DNA of 64,000 bases from Streptomyces jumonjinensis. Lineage in GTDB: Bacteria > Actinomycetota > Actinomycetes > Streptomycetales > Streptomycetaceae. The notes under the pieces are model-generated. The model worked only from the letters and a program-made list of their open reading frames with translations. It was not told the DNA's origin and ran no database searches. The position numbers and the translations under genes were made by a program. This document shows positions 29,316 to 38,472 of this stretch, piece by piece (position 1 is the first letter of the stretch; each line of letters opens with the position of its first letter). The stretch is taken from positions 5,063 to 69,062 of the forward strand of contig NZ_VCLA01000153.1 in NCBI RefSeq assembly GCF_009600885.1, read 5' to 3'.

Positions 29316-30943
29316 TTGACGTCCGCCGTACGGTCGCTCGGCGTCGCGGCCGAAGTGCCGCCGCGGGCCGTGTCCGCCGCCTCGTACAGCTCCGCGGGCC
29401 ATACCCCGGCGAAGGCGGCGACCAGGTGCCCATCCGGCCGCACCAGCAGCACGGCATGGGCCGGAGCCCCCGGATATGCCTCGGCAACCAGCAATTCCGC
29501 CCGTGCCGGGAGCGCGCTCACCGCTGCCGCCAGCCTCGGCATCACCCCGGCGCTCTGCCAGTGCCGCCGGTCCCACACACCGGTTCCCGGCGCGACCAGC
29601 ATCACCAGCAGCCGCCCTTGCCCCAGCCGGTCCCGCAACAGCGCGCTCGTCCCGTCCGGCAGGGTCACCCGTACATCGGCGACCGGCGCGCCCACGGCCG
29701 TGCCGACGAGAGTCTGCGCAGTGGCGTATTCGGGTGTGAGAGGGGAGTGCGTGTACACGGGGGGTGCGCCGAGCGGGCCCTTCCCCAGATGGCCGTCGGT
29801 CAGCAGAGCGTCATGCCCCCGGGCCGCGCCGGGGAGGCGGTTGCGCAGGATATTGCCGCCGCGCAGCGAGGGCAGCGCCTGATCAGCGGCGCGCAGCCGG
29901 GCCGCGATGGAGGTCCGGCGCTCCGACTGATAGCTGTCCAGCAGTGCTTCGGACGGGCCGTTGTGCCAGACGTGGGCGAGCTTCCAGGCCAGGTTGTCCG
30001 CGTCCCGCAGCCCTTCGTCGAGTCCCTGGGTGCCGAGTGCGCCGAGGAGATGGGCCGCATCGCCCGCGAGGAACGCGCGATCCATCCGCCAGCGCCGGGC
30101 CAGTCGGTGGTGGACGGTGTAGACGCCGGTGTCGAGAAGGTCGTAGGGGGGCGTCTCGCCGCACCAGCCGGCCAGGGTGTCCCGGACACGGGCCACCAGG
30201 GTGTCGGGGGTGACCAGTTCACCGCTCGGCGGCAGCAGCCAGTCCAGCCGCCAGGTCTCGTCCGGCAGCGGCCGGGCGGTGATCTCCGCGCCGCCCGAGC
30301 GCCAGGGTGGCTGACGGTGCAGTACGGCCTCGCCCGGCCAGGGGAGTTCGGCGCGCAGGGTGGCGACCGCGTGCCGCTCCACCGCCGTACGGCCCGGGAA
30401 GCGGATGTCGAGGAGTTTGCGGACGGTCGAGCGGGCGCCGTCGCAGCCCACCACATGGCTGCCGCGCCACCAGGTGCCCTCCGGGCCGCGCGTATGCACG
30501 GCGACACCGTCCGCGTCCTGCTCCAGGGTGTCCACATGGCTCCCGGCGGCCAGGGTGATCAGGCGCTGGGCGGCGACGGCGGTGCGCAGACCGCGGGTCA
30601 GGGCGTGCTGCGGGATGTGCAGCGGCGAGGGGGCGGCGTCCTCCGCGGGGGAGCCGTCCATGACGCTTTCCGGCCGGTCCCGCAGGGGCAGCCGCCGTAC
30701 GTCCTGTTTGCGGCGCATCGAACGCCATCCGGACCAGTGGGCTCCATCGTCACGGATCGTGGCGCAGCCCAGCCGTTCGGCCATGGCCGCTGTGTCCGGC
30801 CGCAGCACCACCGTCCGGGCCGGGCGCGGGTCCTCGTCGCCGGTGCTCTCGTCGAGCACCACGGAGGGCACTCCCTGCTGGGCGAGGGAGAGCGAGAGCG
30901 CCAGCCCGACCGGGCCCGCGCCCACCACGATCACCGGGTCCAC
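29312..30943 (-). CDS. FAD-dependent monooxygenase (PHBH/aromatic hydroxylase type)
   Basis: The 543-residue flavoprotein has the dinucleotide fold VIVVGAGPVGLALS at the N-terminus. It also has the DG motif region (GSHVVGCDGARSTVRK), the GD motif FLAGDAAHLLGALGTQGLDEG, and a C-terminal thioredoxin-like extension (LVMLVAPGTG...). These mark the class A hydroxylases of phenolic or polyketide substrates. The start at 30943 (GTG) follows a GGGGGG stretch; an ATG at 31030 would add 29 unrelated residues. No biosynthetic cluster surrounds it, so the substrate is open. Confidence 0.87.
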   Translation of the reverse strand: MDPVIVVGAGPVGLALSLSLAQQGVPSVVLDESTGDEDPRPARTVVLRPDTAAMAERLGCATIRDDGAHWSGWRSMRRKQDVRRLPLRDRPESVMDGSPAEDAAPSPLHIPQHALTRGLRTAVAAQRLITLAAGSHVDTLEQDADGVAVHTRGPEGTWWRGSHVVGCDGARSTVRKLLDIRFPGRTAVERHAVATLRAELPWPGEAVLHRQPPWRSGGAEITARPLPDETWRLDWLLPPSGELVTPDTLVARVRDTLAGWCGETPPYDLLDTGVYTVHHRLARRWRMDRAFLAGDAAHLLGALGTQGLDEGLRDADNLAWKLAHVWHNGPSEALLDSYQSERRTSIAARLRAADQALPSLRGGNILRNRLPGAARGHDALLTDGHLGKGPLGAPPVYTHSPLTPEYATAQTLVGTAVGAPVADVRVTLPDGTSALLRDRLGQGRLLVMLVAPGTGVWDRRHWQSAGVMPRLAAAVSALPARAELLVAEAYPGAPAHAVLLVRPDGHLVAAFAGVWPAELYEAADTARGGTSAATPSDRTADVN

Positions 30944-31117
30944 AGTGTCGCCCCCCGGGCTCGGCGGACGGCTGGGGGCATTCCGGAAGGCGCGGCGGGA
31001 GCCCGGTGCGTGATCACAGAACGTATGCAACCGACTGGTGGTGCCTGCGTCAAGTGACGGATGGGCGACATGGCGTGCACTGATACACCCGATGGGGAAA
31101 GTGTCCCCTGGGGGACG

Positions 31118-31157
31118 GAGTGGGGGCGGTGGCCCATGTGCGCCACCGCCCCCACTC
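31118..31157 (-). terminator. Strong terminator of the gluABCD operon
   Basis: A perfect 16-bp inverted repeat, GAGTGGGGGCGGTGGC at 31118-31133 and its complement at 31142-31157, encloses an eight-base loop, 72 bp past the gluD stop. A smaller palindrome (GTCCCC-TG-GGGGAC, 31103-31116) follows it. Confidence 0.8.
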
Positions 31158-31229
31158 CACCCCCGACGCGCGGGTCGCGTGCTCCGGCCCGCCGACCCGC
31201 CGGTCCGGGGGACCGCCGAAGACCGCCGG

Positions 31230-32108
31230 TCAGACCTTGCTGCCGACCCCGGTGTCGATCTCCTCGATGGCGACGACGGTTCCGCTGCCCTTCTTGCCCT
31301 GCCGAACCCGCTGCTCCAGCCAGCTCGCGAGCCTGGTGAGAGCGGAGTTGAGCAGAATGTAGATCAGCGCGATCACGGTGAGCGTGGCGATGATGTTGGC
31401 ACCGTAGTTGGCCGTGATCGTACGGGCCTGATACGCCAGTTCGCCGTATCCGAGGACCATACCGCCCAGGGCGGTGTCCTTGACGATGACGACCAGCTGG
31501 CTGACCAGTGCGGGCAGCATCGCCGTCACCGCCTGCGGCAGCAGCACATGGGTCATCGTCTGGCCCTTGCGCATGCCGATCGCCTTCGCGGCGTCCGTCT
31601 GGCCGTTCGGCAGGGAGAGGATGCCGGCCCGGACGATCTCGGCGATGACGGAGGCGTTGTAGAGGACCAGGCCCGTGATCACCGCGTACATCGGCCGGAT
31701 CTCCGACTCGATGTCCGTGAACAGAGCGAAGGCTTGATTCGCGAACACCATCAGCAGCAGTACCGGAATGGCCCGGAAGAACTCGACCACGGCTCCGGCG
31801 GGCACCCGTACCCAGGCATGGTCGGAGAGCCGCCCGATGCCGAGTACCGCGCCGAGCGGCAGCGCGATCACGACGGCGAAGGCGGCCGCCTTCACGGTCT
31901 CCCAGAGCCCCGGCAGCAGGAAGGTGGTCCAGACCCTGGAGTCCGAGACGAACGGGCTCCACTTCTCCGCCGCCAGCTGGTCCTTGTCGGCCATGGCGCT
32001 CAGCACCCACCACGCCACCAGGGCGAAGGCCAGCAGGAAGACCACGGAGTAGACGATATTGCGCCGTTTGGCCTTGGGACCGGGGGCGTCGTACAGAACG
32101 GACGTCAT
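31230..32108 (-). CDS. gluD: Glutamate ABC transporter permease GluD
   Basis: The 292-residue inner-membrane permease has five or more helices. The EAA-loop consensus of polar amino-acid permeases is EIVRAGILSLPNGQTDAAKAIG, followed by LLPQAVTAMLPALVSQLV. Its ATG overlaps the gluC stop by four bases (ATGA). It is the last gene of gluABCD and is followed by a strong hairpin. Confidence 0.92.
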   Translation of the reverse strand: MTSVLYDAPGPKAKRRNIVYSVVFLLAFALVAWWVLSAMADKDQLAAEKWSPFVSDSRVWTTFLLPGLWETVKAAAFAVVIALPLGAVLGIGRLSDHAWVRVPAGAVVEFFRAIPVLLLMVFANQAFALFTDIESEIRPMYAVITGLVLYNASVIAEIVRAGILSLPNGQTDAAKAIGMRKGQTMTHVLLPQAVTAMLPALVSQLVVIVKDTALGGMVLGYGELAYQARTITANYGANIIATLTVIALIYILLNSALTRLASWLEQRVRQGKKGSGTVVAIEEIDTGVGSKV

Positions 32109-32779
32109 CGCTTCACCGCCACACGCTTGGCCACCCAGCCGAGCAGCAGCCCGGTGGGCAGGGTGAGAACCATGAAGCCGAAGGCGACGACCGCGAAAAT
32201 AGCGAAGAGCGCGTTGGCCTCGTTCTCGATCATTTCCTTCATCAGCAGGGAGGCTTCCGCCACGCCGATCGCCGAGGCCACCGTGGTGTTCTTGGTGAGG
32301 GCGATCAGCACATTCGCCAGCGGAGCCACCACCGAGCGGAAGGCCTGGGGGAGGATTATCAGGGTCAGCACCTGGAAGAAGCCGAGCCCCAGCGCACGCG
32401 CCGCCTCCGCCTGGCCCATGGGCACGGTGTTGATGCCGGAGCGCAGTGCCTCACAGACGAACGTCCCGGTGTAGGCGACCAGTCCGAGGACGGCCATCCG
32501 GAAGCCGATGTCCGCGGAGTCGCCGCCGCCGAACGTGATTTGCAGTGTCTGGTGGAGGCCCAGCGAACAGCCCACGACGACGATCGTCAGCGGGGTGTTA
32601 CGGACCACATTCACGTAACCGGTACCGAACGCCCGCATCAGTGGGATGGGGCCGACTCGCATACCGGCCAGCAGGGTCCCCCATATCAGGGAGCCTATGG
32701 CCGAGTAGACGGTGAGCCTGACCGTCACCCAGAACGCGCCGAGCAGGTCGTACTGCCCGGAATCAAGAAAGTCGAACAC
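32105..32779 (-). CDS. gluC: Glutamate ABC transporter permease GluC
   Basis: The 224-residue permease has five membrane helices, the conserved RNTPLTIVVV segment and the EAA loop EALRSGINTVPMGQAEAARALG. It pairs with GluD to form the heterodimeric channel. It sits 75 bp downstream of gluB and overlaps gluD. Confidence 0.92.
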   Translation of the reverse strand: MFDFLDSGQYDLLGAFWVTVRLTVYSAIGSLIWGTLLAGMRVGPIPLMRAFGTGYVNVVRNTPLTIVVVGCSLGLHQTLQITFGGGDSADIGFRMAVLGLVAYTGTFVCEALRSGINTVPMGQAEAARALGLGFFQVLTLIILPQAFRSVVAPLANVLIALTKNTTVASAIGVAEASLLMKEMIENEANALFAIFAVVAFGFMVLTLPTGLLLGWVAKRVAVKR

Positions 32780-32854
32780 GTTGACCCGCGATCTCTCCTG
32801 GTTGGATCGTGGCGCGTGCCACCGGCCGGGGCCGGTGGCACGTCACCGCTGGCC

Positions 32855-33682
32855 TCAGCTGGTCTCGGTGATCTCCGGCGCGGGCTCGTTCTTGTAGTTG
32901 GCCGAGCCGAAGTTGTCCTTGACGAACTTGTCCCAGGAGCCGTCCTTCTGCATCTTCTCCAGAGCCTTGTTGATCTTGCCCTGGAGCTCCTTGTCGCCCT
33001 TCTTCAGGCCGATGCCGTAGGGCTCGTTGCTCAGCTTCAGCCCGGTGAGCTTGAACTTGCCCTGGTGCTCCTTCTGCGCGGCGAAACCGGCCAGGATGGC
33101 GTCGTCGGTGGTCAGCGCGTCGACGGCACCGCTCTGCAGACCGTTGAGGCACTCCGAGTAGCCGCCGAACTCCTGGAGGTCCGCGTCGGGCGCGAGCTCC
33201 TTCTTGACGTTCTGCGCCGAGGTGGAGCCGGTGACCGAGCACAGCTTCTTGCTGTTGAGGTCCTCAGCCTTGGTGATCTTGGTCTCGTCGGTGCGGACCA
33301 GCAGATCCTGGTGGGCCAGGAAGTACGGACCGGCGAAGTCGACCTTGGCCTTGCGCTCGTCGTTGATCGTGTAACTGGCGACGACGAACTCGACGTCACC
33401 GTTGCGGATCAGGTTCTCGCGCTCGGCGCTGGGCGCCTGCTTCCACTCGATGTCCTTGGCGTCGTACCCGAGTTCCTTGGCGATGTAGGTGGCCACATCG
33501 ACGTCGAAGCCGGTGTACTCGCCGTCCGGCGTCTTCAGGCCGACACCGGGCTGGTCGAACTTGATGCCGATGGTGATCTTGCCGTCACCGTCGCCGGAGT
33601 CGCTGCCGCCGCCGCAGGCGGTGAGCGCCAGGGAGAGGGTCAGACCCGTGGCGATCGTCAATGTCGCCTTGCGGAGCTTCAT
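32855..33682 (-). CDS. gluB: Glutamate-binding lipoprotein GluB
   Basis: The 275-residue substrate-binding lipoprotein has a signal peptide ending in the lipobox LTAC-GGG. Family 3 binding-protein features follow (GIKFDQPGVGLKTPDGEYTG near the N-terminus; SYTINDERKAKVDFAGPYF). I start at the ATG at 33682 because AAGGG lies nine bases upstream; the ATG at 33691 abuts that AAGGG. It captures glutamate or a close analogue outside the membrane for GluACD. Confidence 0.92.
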   Translation of the reverse strand: MKLRKATLTIATGLTLSLALTACGGGSDSGDGDGKITIGIKFDQPGVGLKTPDGEYTGFDVDVATYIAKELGYDAKDIEWKQAPSAERENLIRNGDVEFVVASYTINDERKAKVDFAGPYFLAHQDLLVRTDETKITKAEDLNSKKLCSVTGSTSAQNVKKELAPDADLQEFGGYSECLNGLQSGAVDALTTDDAILAGFAAQKEHQGKFKLTGLKLSNEPYGIGLKKGDKELQGKINKALEKMQKDGSWDKFVKDNFGSANYKNEPAPEITETS

Positions 33683-33716
33683 GGTGAACATCCCTTATGT
33701 CGTGGTTCGTGGGTCG

Positions 33717-34502
33717 TCAGTGATGCAGGATCTTCGACAGGAAGTCCTTGGCCCGGTCACTGCGTGGATTGCTGAAGAACTCCTCCGGTGCGGCCTCTTC
33801 GACGATCCTGCCGTCGGCCATGAAGACCACCCGGTTGGCGGCGGAGCGGGCGAAGCCCATCTCGTGGGTGACGACGACCATCGTCATTCCGTCCCGCGCC
33901 AGCTGCTGCATGACTTCGAGCACCTCGTTGATCATCTCCGGGTCGAGCGCCGAAGTGGGCTCGTCGAAGAGGATGACCTTGGGGTCCATCGCCAACGCCC
34001 GTGCGATCGCGACGCGTTGCTGCTGGCCTCCGGAGAGCTGTGCCGGGTACTTGTCGCACTGCGAGCCGACGCCCACCCGGTCGAGGAGGGCGCGCGCCTT
34101 CTCCTCGGCGGCCTTCTTCTCCGTCCGGCGGACCTTGAGCTGGCCCAGCATCACGTTCTCCAGCACCGTCTTGTGCGCGAAGAGGTTGAACGACTGGAAG
34201 ACCATGCCGACATCGGCACGGAGCCTGGCCAGCTCCCGGCCTTCCTGGGGCAGCGGCTTCCCGTCGATCGAGATCGCGCCGGAGTCGATCGTCTCCAGGC
34301 GGTTGATGGTGCGGCACAGGGTGGACTTGCCGGACCCGGAGGGCCCGATGACGACCACGACCTCGCCACGGGCGATGGTCAGATCGATGTCCTGGAGCAC
34401 ATGTAGCGCGCCGAAGTGTTTGTTCACGCCGCTCAGCGCGACCAGGTCACCCGATACCGGGACATCGTCCCCGGGGCCCTTGGTCTTTGCTACTCCGCTC
34501 AT
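33717..34502 (-). CDS. gluA: Glutamate ABC transporter ATPase GluA
   Basis: The 261-residue ATPase has Walker [10 protein letters not shown], signature [14 protein letters not shown], Walker [15 protein letters not shown], and the switch His in [10 protein letters not shown]. It is the first gene of gluABCD. A GGAG lies about twelve bases upstream of the ATG at 34502. The AT-richer stretch at about 34535-34620 upstream should hold the operon promoter. Confidence 0.93.
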   Translation of the reverse strand: MSGVAKTKGPGDDVPVSGDLVALSGVNKHFGALHVLQDIDLTIARGEVVVVIGPSGSGKSTLCRTINRLETIDSGAISIDGKPLPQEGRELARLRADVGMVFQSFNLFAHKTVLENVMLGQLKVRRTEKKAAEEKARALLDRVGVGSQCDKYPAQLSGGQQQRVAIARALAMDPKVILFDEPTSALDPEMINEVLEVMQQLARDGMTMVVVTHEMGFARSAANRVVFMADGRIVEEAAPEEFFSNPRSDRAKDFLSKILHH

Positions 34503-34950
34503 CGGCTTCTCGCTCCATCCTCCTCGGTTGGGAGGACATTAGTGACGCGGTACGACCAGCGTCATTACATCTGAGCGGAAATTGAGCATAACGATATGGC
34601 TTCAAATAGACACCGTAGGTGAACAGGGTTACCTCCGGAGTACCGGGTGGATAACGGAAGGCCGCAGGCGGGCGAATGACTCTTGACTGATGGCGGGGGG
34701 ATCGGCCTTGATGCCCTGGTGCGCGGCGCCGCCGACCACGCCGTACGCGGGACAGCGGACCACCCCTCACACTGGATCGCGGACCGCACACATCCGGCCG
34801 ATCACGCCGGACCGCCGCCGGATCGCGAACCCGCATGATCCGGACGGCCCGACCGGACGGCCCGACCGGACGAACCGGACCGGACGAACCTGACCGAACC
34901 ACTCCGATCGCACATCGACCGATGACCGATCGCACGACCCAAGGGGGGCT
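34503..34950. other. Divergent regulatory region between gluA and a two-component operon
   Basis: This 448-bp stretch has no gene. The left part (34535-34640) is the most AT-rich piece of the neighbourhood and probably contains the gluA promoter. The right part is GC-rich with repeats of GACGGCCCGACCG near 34850-34870 and a GACCGAT/CGATCG-rich stretch before the response-regulator start. I cannot assign -35 and -10 elements with confidence. Confidence 0.55.
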
Positions 34951-35652
34951 ATGAGGCTGCTGCTCGTCGAGGACGACGACCACGTCGCCGCCGCCCTGTC
35001 CGCCGTACTCGCCCGGCACGGCTTCGACGTGGTGCACGCGCGCAACGGCGAAGAGGCTCTGCACGCCGTCCTGCCGGCCGCGCACCCCGGCAAGGCTCCC
35101 TTCGGCGTCGTCCTGCTGGACCTCGGCCTGCCCGATCAGGACGGGTACCAGGTCTGCGGAAAACTCCGCAAACTCACATCGACACCCGTGATCATGGTGA
35201 CCGCGCGTTCCGACGTACGCTCCCGGATCCACGGCCTCAATCTCGGCGCCGACGACTATGTCGTCAAGCCGTACGACACCGGGGAACTGCTGGCGCGCAT
35301 CCACGCCGTCAGCCGGCGTACCGTGACCGGCGACGAGGCCCCCGCGGCGGCGGACGACGCCCTGCGCCTCGGCCCGGTGACCATCGAACTGCCGACCCGC
35401 AGAGTCAGCGTCGACGGCGTCGAGGTACCGCTGACCCGCAAGGAGTTCGATCTGCTGGCGCTGCTCGCCCAGCGGCCGGGAGTCGTCTTCCGCCGGGAGC
35501 AGATCATCAGCGAGGTCTGGCGCACCAACTGGGAGGGGACCGGCCGCACCCTTGAGGTGCATGTGGCGTCCCTGCGCTCCAAGCTCCGGATGCCCGCGCT
35601 GATCGAGACCGTCCGGGGCGTCGGCTACCGGCTTGTCGTCCCCGTCGGCTGA
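34951..35652 (+). CDS. OmpR-family response regulator
   Basis: The 233-residue regulator has a receiver domain (LLLVEDDDHVAAAL; Asp57 in LLDLGLPDQDGY; Lys in VVKPYDTGEL) and an OmpR-type winged helix (LTRKEFDLLALLAQRPGVVF, then TLEVHVASLRSKL and RGVGYRLV). AAGGGGGG precedes the ATG. The histidine kinase gene begins eight bases after its stop, so they form one operon. Targets are unknown; the convergent TAXI protein gene is a candidate partner. Confidence 0.92.
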   Translation: MRLLLVEDDDHVAAALSAVLARHGFDVVHARNGEEALHAVLPAAHPGKAPFGVVLLDLGLPDQDGYQVCGKLRKLTSTPVIMVTARSDVRSRIHGLNLGADDYVVKPYDTGELLARIHAVSRRTVTGDEAPAAADDALRLGPVTIELPTRRVSVDGVEVPLTRKEFDLLALLAQRPGVVFRREQIISEVWRTNWEGTGRTLEVHVASLRSKLRMPALIETVRGVGYRLVVPVG

Positions 35653-35660
35653 ACCCTCCT

Positions 35661-37046
35661 GTGCGTACCCGACTCCTCCCTCTGCTCATCGTCCTCATGG
35701 CGGGCGTGCTGCTCGCGCTCGGCTTCCCGCTCGCCGTCAGCCTCGCCGCCGCCCAGCAGCAGCGGGTCGTGGTGGACCGGATCGACGACACCGTACGGTT
35801 CGCGGCCCTCGCGCAGTTCGTCGCCGACGCGGACCGGCTGGACGAACGGCGCTCCACGCTGAAGGAGCAGCTCAACCGCTACTACGACACCTACGGCATC
35901 AAAGCGGGAGTGTTCAAGCGCGACGGCGACGCCATGGCGCACGCGCCCGACGGCTGGTCCGTGCCGGCACGGGGTGAGGGAGCCGAGGCGTTCAAGGAGG
36001 CGCTGTCGGGACGGCGCAGCCAGGATCCGCCGCAGGTATGGCCCTGGCAGCGGCACGGGCGACTGGTCGTCGCCTCGCCCGTCGTACGGGACGGGGACGT
36101 CGTCGCCGTGGTCTTCACCGATTCCCCCACCGGCCAGCTCCGTTCGCAAGTGCTGCGCGGCTGGCTGCTGATCGCCGCCGGGGAGGCCGCGGCGATGCTG
36201 GTCGCCGTCGGCGCGGCCTTCCGCCTCACGGGCTGGGTGCTGCGGCCGGTACGGATCCTGGACGCGGCCACCCACGACATCGCCACCGGGCAGCTGAACT
36301 CGCGGGTGGCCGCGGCCGGCGGGCCGCCCGAGCTGCGCCGGCTGGCCCGCTCCTTCAACGAGATGGCCGACAACGTCGAAGAGGTGCTGGAACAGCAGCG
36401 GGCCTTCGTCGCCGACGCCTCCCATCAGTTGCGCAACCCTCTCGCCGCGCTGCTGCTCCGTATCGAACTCCTCGCACTCGAACTGCCCGAGGGCAATGCG
36501 GAGATCGCCTCGGTCCGCACGGAGGGGAAGCGCCTCGCCCAGGTGCTCGACGATCTGCTCGACCTGGCGCTCGCCGAGCACGCCTCCGCCGCCCTCCAGC
36601 TCATCGACATCGGCGAACTGGCGTCCGAGCGCGTCGCCGCCTGGCGTCCGGTCGCCGAGGAGAAGGGCGTCCGGCTCACCGGGCGCACTGCGGCGATCAC
36701 GGCCTGGGCCGACCCGATCGCACTCTCCAGCGCCCTGGACGCGGTTATCGACAACGCGCTGAAATTCACTCCGGGCGGTGCGGAGGTCACCGTGTCGGTC
36801 GCCGCCCGGGGCGGTGCCTGCACCATCGTGATCGCCGATGGCGGCCCGGGCCTGAGCGATGAGGAGCTCTCCCGCATCGGCGACCGCTTCTGGCGCAGCG
36901 GTCGCCATCAGAACGTCAAGGGCTCGGGTCTCGGGCTGTCCATCTCCCGCGCTCTTCTCTCGGCGGGCGGTGGACGTATCGCCTATGCCCACCATGAGCC
37001 CCATGGCCTGCGGGTGACGGTGACGGTTCCCCGTATCGAGCCCTGA
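35661..37046 (+). CDS. Membrane sensor histidine kinase
   Basis: The 461-residue kinase has a membrane helix at 7-30, an extracytoplasmic sensor of about 135 residues, and a second helix at about 167-187. A HAMP domain, HisKA with His255 in ASHQLRNPLA, and an HATPase domain ([33 protein letters not shown]) follow. It starts at a GTG just after the response regulator. The sensed signal is not evident. It may act with the neighbouring TAXI binding protein, as in systems where a binding protein presents ligand to a kinase. Confidence 0.9.
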   Translation: MRTRLLPLLIVLMAGVLLALGFPLAVSLAAAQQQRVVVDRIDDTVRFAALAQFVADADRLDERRSTLKEQLNRYYDTYGIKAGVFKRDGDAMAHAPDGWSVPARGEGAEAFKEALSGRRSQDPPQVWPWQRHGRLVVASPVVRDGDVVAVVFTDSPTGQLRSQVLRGWLLIAAGEAAAMLVAVGAAFRLTGWVLRPVRILDAATHDIATGQLNSRVAAAGGPPELRRLARSFNEMADNVEEVLEQQRAFVADASHQLRNPLAALLLRIELLALELPEGNAEIASVRTEGKRLAQVLDDLLDLALAEHASAALQLIDIGELASERVAAWRPVAEEKGVRLTGRTAAITAWADPIALSSALDAVIDNALKFTPGGAEVTVSVAARGGACTIVIADGGPGLSDEELSRIGDRFWRSGRHQNVKGSGLGLSISRALLSAGGGRIAYAHHEPHGLRVTVTVPRIEP

Positions 37047-37153
37047 GGGTCCGTCCCGGTCCTGAGGGTCCGCCCCTGCCCTGATCACCTGTCGCACCCC
37101 GAGGGCCCGGCGTCGCCGTCACGGCCCGGCACCCGCCGGTGCTACGGCTACGG

Positions 37154-38152
37154 CTACGGCTTCTCCGAGCGGTAGTAGCGCCTCGCCCCTTCGTGCAGCG
37201 GCAGCGGGTCCGTATAGAGCGCCGTCCGCAGGTCCACCAGCTGGGCCGGGTGGACCGTGTCGCCAATGCGGCCCCTGCTGTCGATCACCGTGCGGGTGAA
37301 CCCCTCGACCATCGCCGGGTCCATGCGGTCCGTGGTGACCAGAAGATTCGCCACGGCCATCGTCGGCACCCCCAGCCCGCCCTGCGCCTCCGCATACGCG
37401 TCCGGCGGCATCACCGCCAAGCGGTAGTAACTCGTTGTGCTGCTGGTCGAGTGCACCTCCTCGATCAGCTCGGACTCCAGCGGCACCAGCTGTATCGGTA
37501 TGCGCTTCGACAGTTTCTCGATCGCGGCGGTCGGCAGCCCGCCGGACCAGAAGAAGGCGTCCAGCTCGCCACGCTCCAGCAGCTCCGGAACGGTGTCTAT
37601 GCCCGCCGGGACCGATCTGATGTCCTCGGCCGGGTCCACGCCCGCGGCCGTCAGCAGCCGGTCGGCGACCAGCCGGACCCCCGACCCCAGCTGCCCGACG
37701 CCCACCGCTCTGCCGCGCAGATCACCGATCTTCTTCACCGGGGAGCCCCGGGGCACGACCAGCTGCACATAGTCGTCGTACAGCCGTGCGCAGCCGCGCA
37801 GCCGGTCGGCGCCCGGCTTGCCGTCCTCGCGGTACTTGGCGACGGCGTCGGCGGTGGCGATCGTGAAGTCCGCCTCTCCCATGGCGACCCTCGCGAGATT
37901 CTCCTGCGAGCCCTCGCTGTTCCGCAGCTCTATGTCCACCTGCGGCAGATCCCGGTGGAGCGCGTCCCTCAGCAGCACGCCGTACCGCTGATACACCCCG
38001 TTCGGAAGGCCCGTGCTGAAGGTGATCGGGCCGCGAGGCTGGGCATCGTCCGTGGGAGAAAGCCACCAGACCAGCAGCCCGAGCAGCACCAGCAGGGCCG
38101 TCGACACCTGAAGGGCGCGGCGGCGGCCGAATCGGGACAGGGACGGGAACAT
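37154..38152 (-). CDS. TAXI-family TRAP solute-binding protein, orphan
   Basis: The 332-residue protein has a single N-terminal membrane anchor (ALQVSTALLVLLGLLVWWL) without a lipobox, then the TAXI domain (ITFSTGLPNGVYQRYG; GCARLYDDYVQLVV; DAFFWSGGLPTAAIEKLS). TAXI proteins normally feed a TRAP 4TM/12TM permease, but none is encoded in this window. It converges with the two-component operon. The start at 38152 fits the anchor; the frame upstream to 38302 is not conserved. Anchoring in the membrane would suit a sensory rather than a transport role, which is an inference. Confidence 0.85.
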   Translation of the reverse strand: MFPSLSRFGRRRALQVSTALLVLLGLLVWWLSPTDDAQPRGPITFSTGLPNGVYQRYGVLLRDALHRDLPQVDIELRNSEGSQENLARVAMGEADFTIATADAVAKYREDGKPGADRLRGCARLYDDYVQLVVPRGSPVKKIGDLRGRAVGVGQLGSGVRLVADRLLTAAGVDPAEDIRSVPAGIDTVPELLERGELDAFFWSGGLPTAAIEKLSKRIPIQLVPLESELIEEVHSTSSTTSYYRLAVMPPDAYAEAQGGLGVPTMAVANLLVTTDRMDPAMVEGFTRTVIDSRGRIGDTVHPAQLVDLRTALYTDPLPLHEGARRYYRSEKP

Positions 38153-38267
38153 AATCGCGATCCTGCCAGGTGACCGCCGGTGATAGCCAGGCATGGTCCG
38201 GTGGACGCCAGAAGCGGAATCGGCACCTTCCGGGAAATGTGCATGGTGCATGGCGTATCGATAATCT

Positions 38268-38284
38268 ATGCGCATGACGCATAT
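38268..38284. promoter_or_regulatory. Palindrome ATGCG-N5-CGCATAT, copy 1
   Basis: ATGCG (38268-38272), five bases, CGCATAT (38278-38284) lies over the first codons of the LysR remnant. An almost identical copy lies 188 bp downstream. Confidence 0.55.
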
Positions 38285-38387
38285 CCGGAACGCGGATCTC
38301 AATCTCCTGGAGGCGCTCGCGATCCTGCTGGAGGAGCGCCATGCATCCCGTGCCGCCGACCGCTTCCACCCCGGGTCATCCGTCTGA
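38268..38387 (+). pseudogene. Truncated LysR-family regulator (N-terminal helix-turn-helix remnant)
   Basis: The 39-codon frame begins MRMTHIRNADLNLLEALAIL and continues through RHASRAADRFH, the exact start of a LysR helix-turn-helix. It then departs into PGSSV and a TGA where the recognition helix (normally SQSAMSRAL or similar) should follow. The remaining 250-odd residues of a LysR protein are absent before miaB. It is divergent from the TAXI gene, as a LysR regulator would be from its target. A deletion scar is the simplest explanation. Confidence 0.7.
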
Positions 38388-38455
38388 GAGCCGACGGATC
38401 CGGTCCGCCGGTCCGGCGGGTGATCGGCCCTGTGGGAACGAGGTTTCCGGTCATC

Positions 38456-38472
38456 ATGCGTTCAGCGCATAT
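38456..38472. promoter_or_regulatory. Palindrome ATGCG-N5-CGCATAT, copy 2
   Basis: ATGCG (38456-38460), TTCAG, CGCATAT (38466-38472), followed by ATGAG. Same arms as copy 1 with different spacer bases, so selection on the arms is plausible; this could be an operator for the lost or another regulator. Confidence 0.55.
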
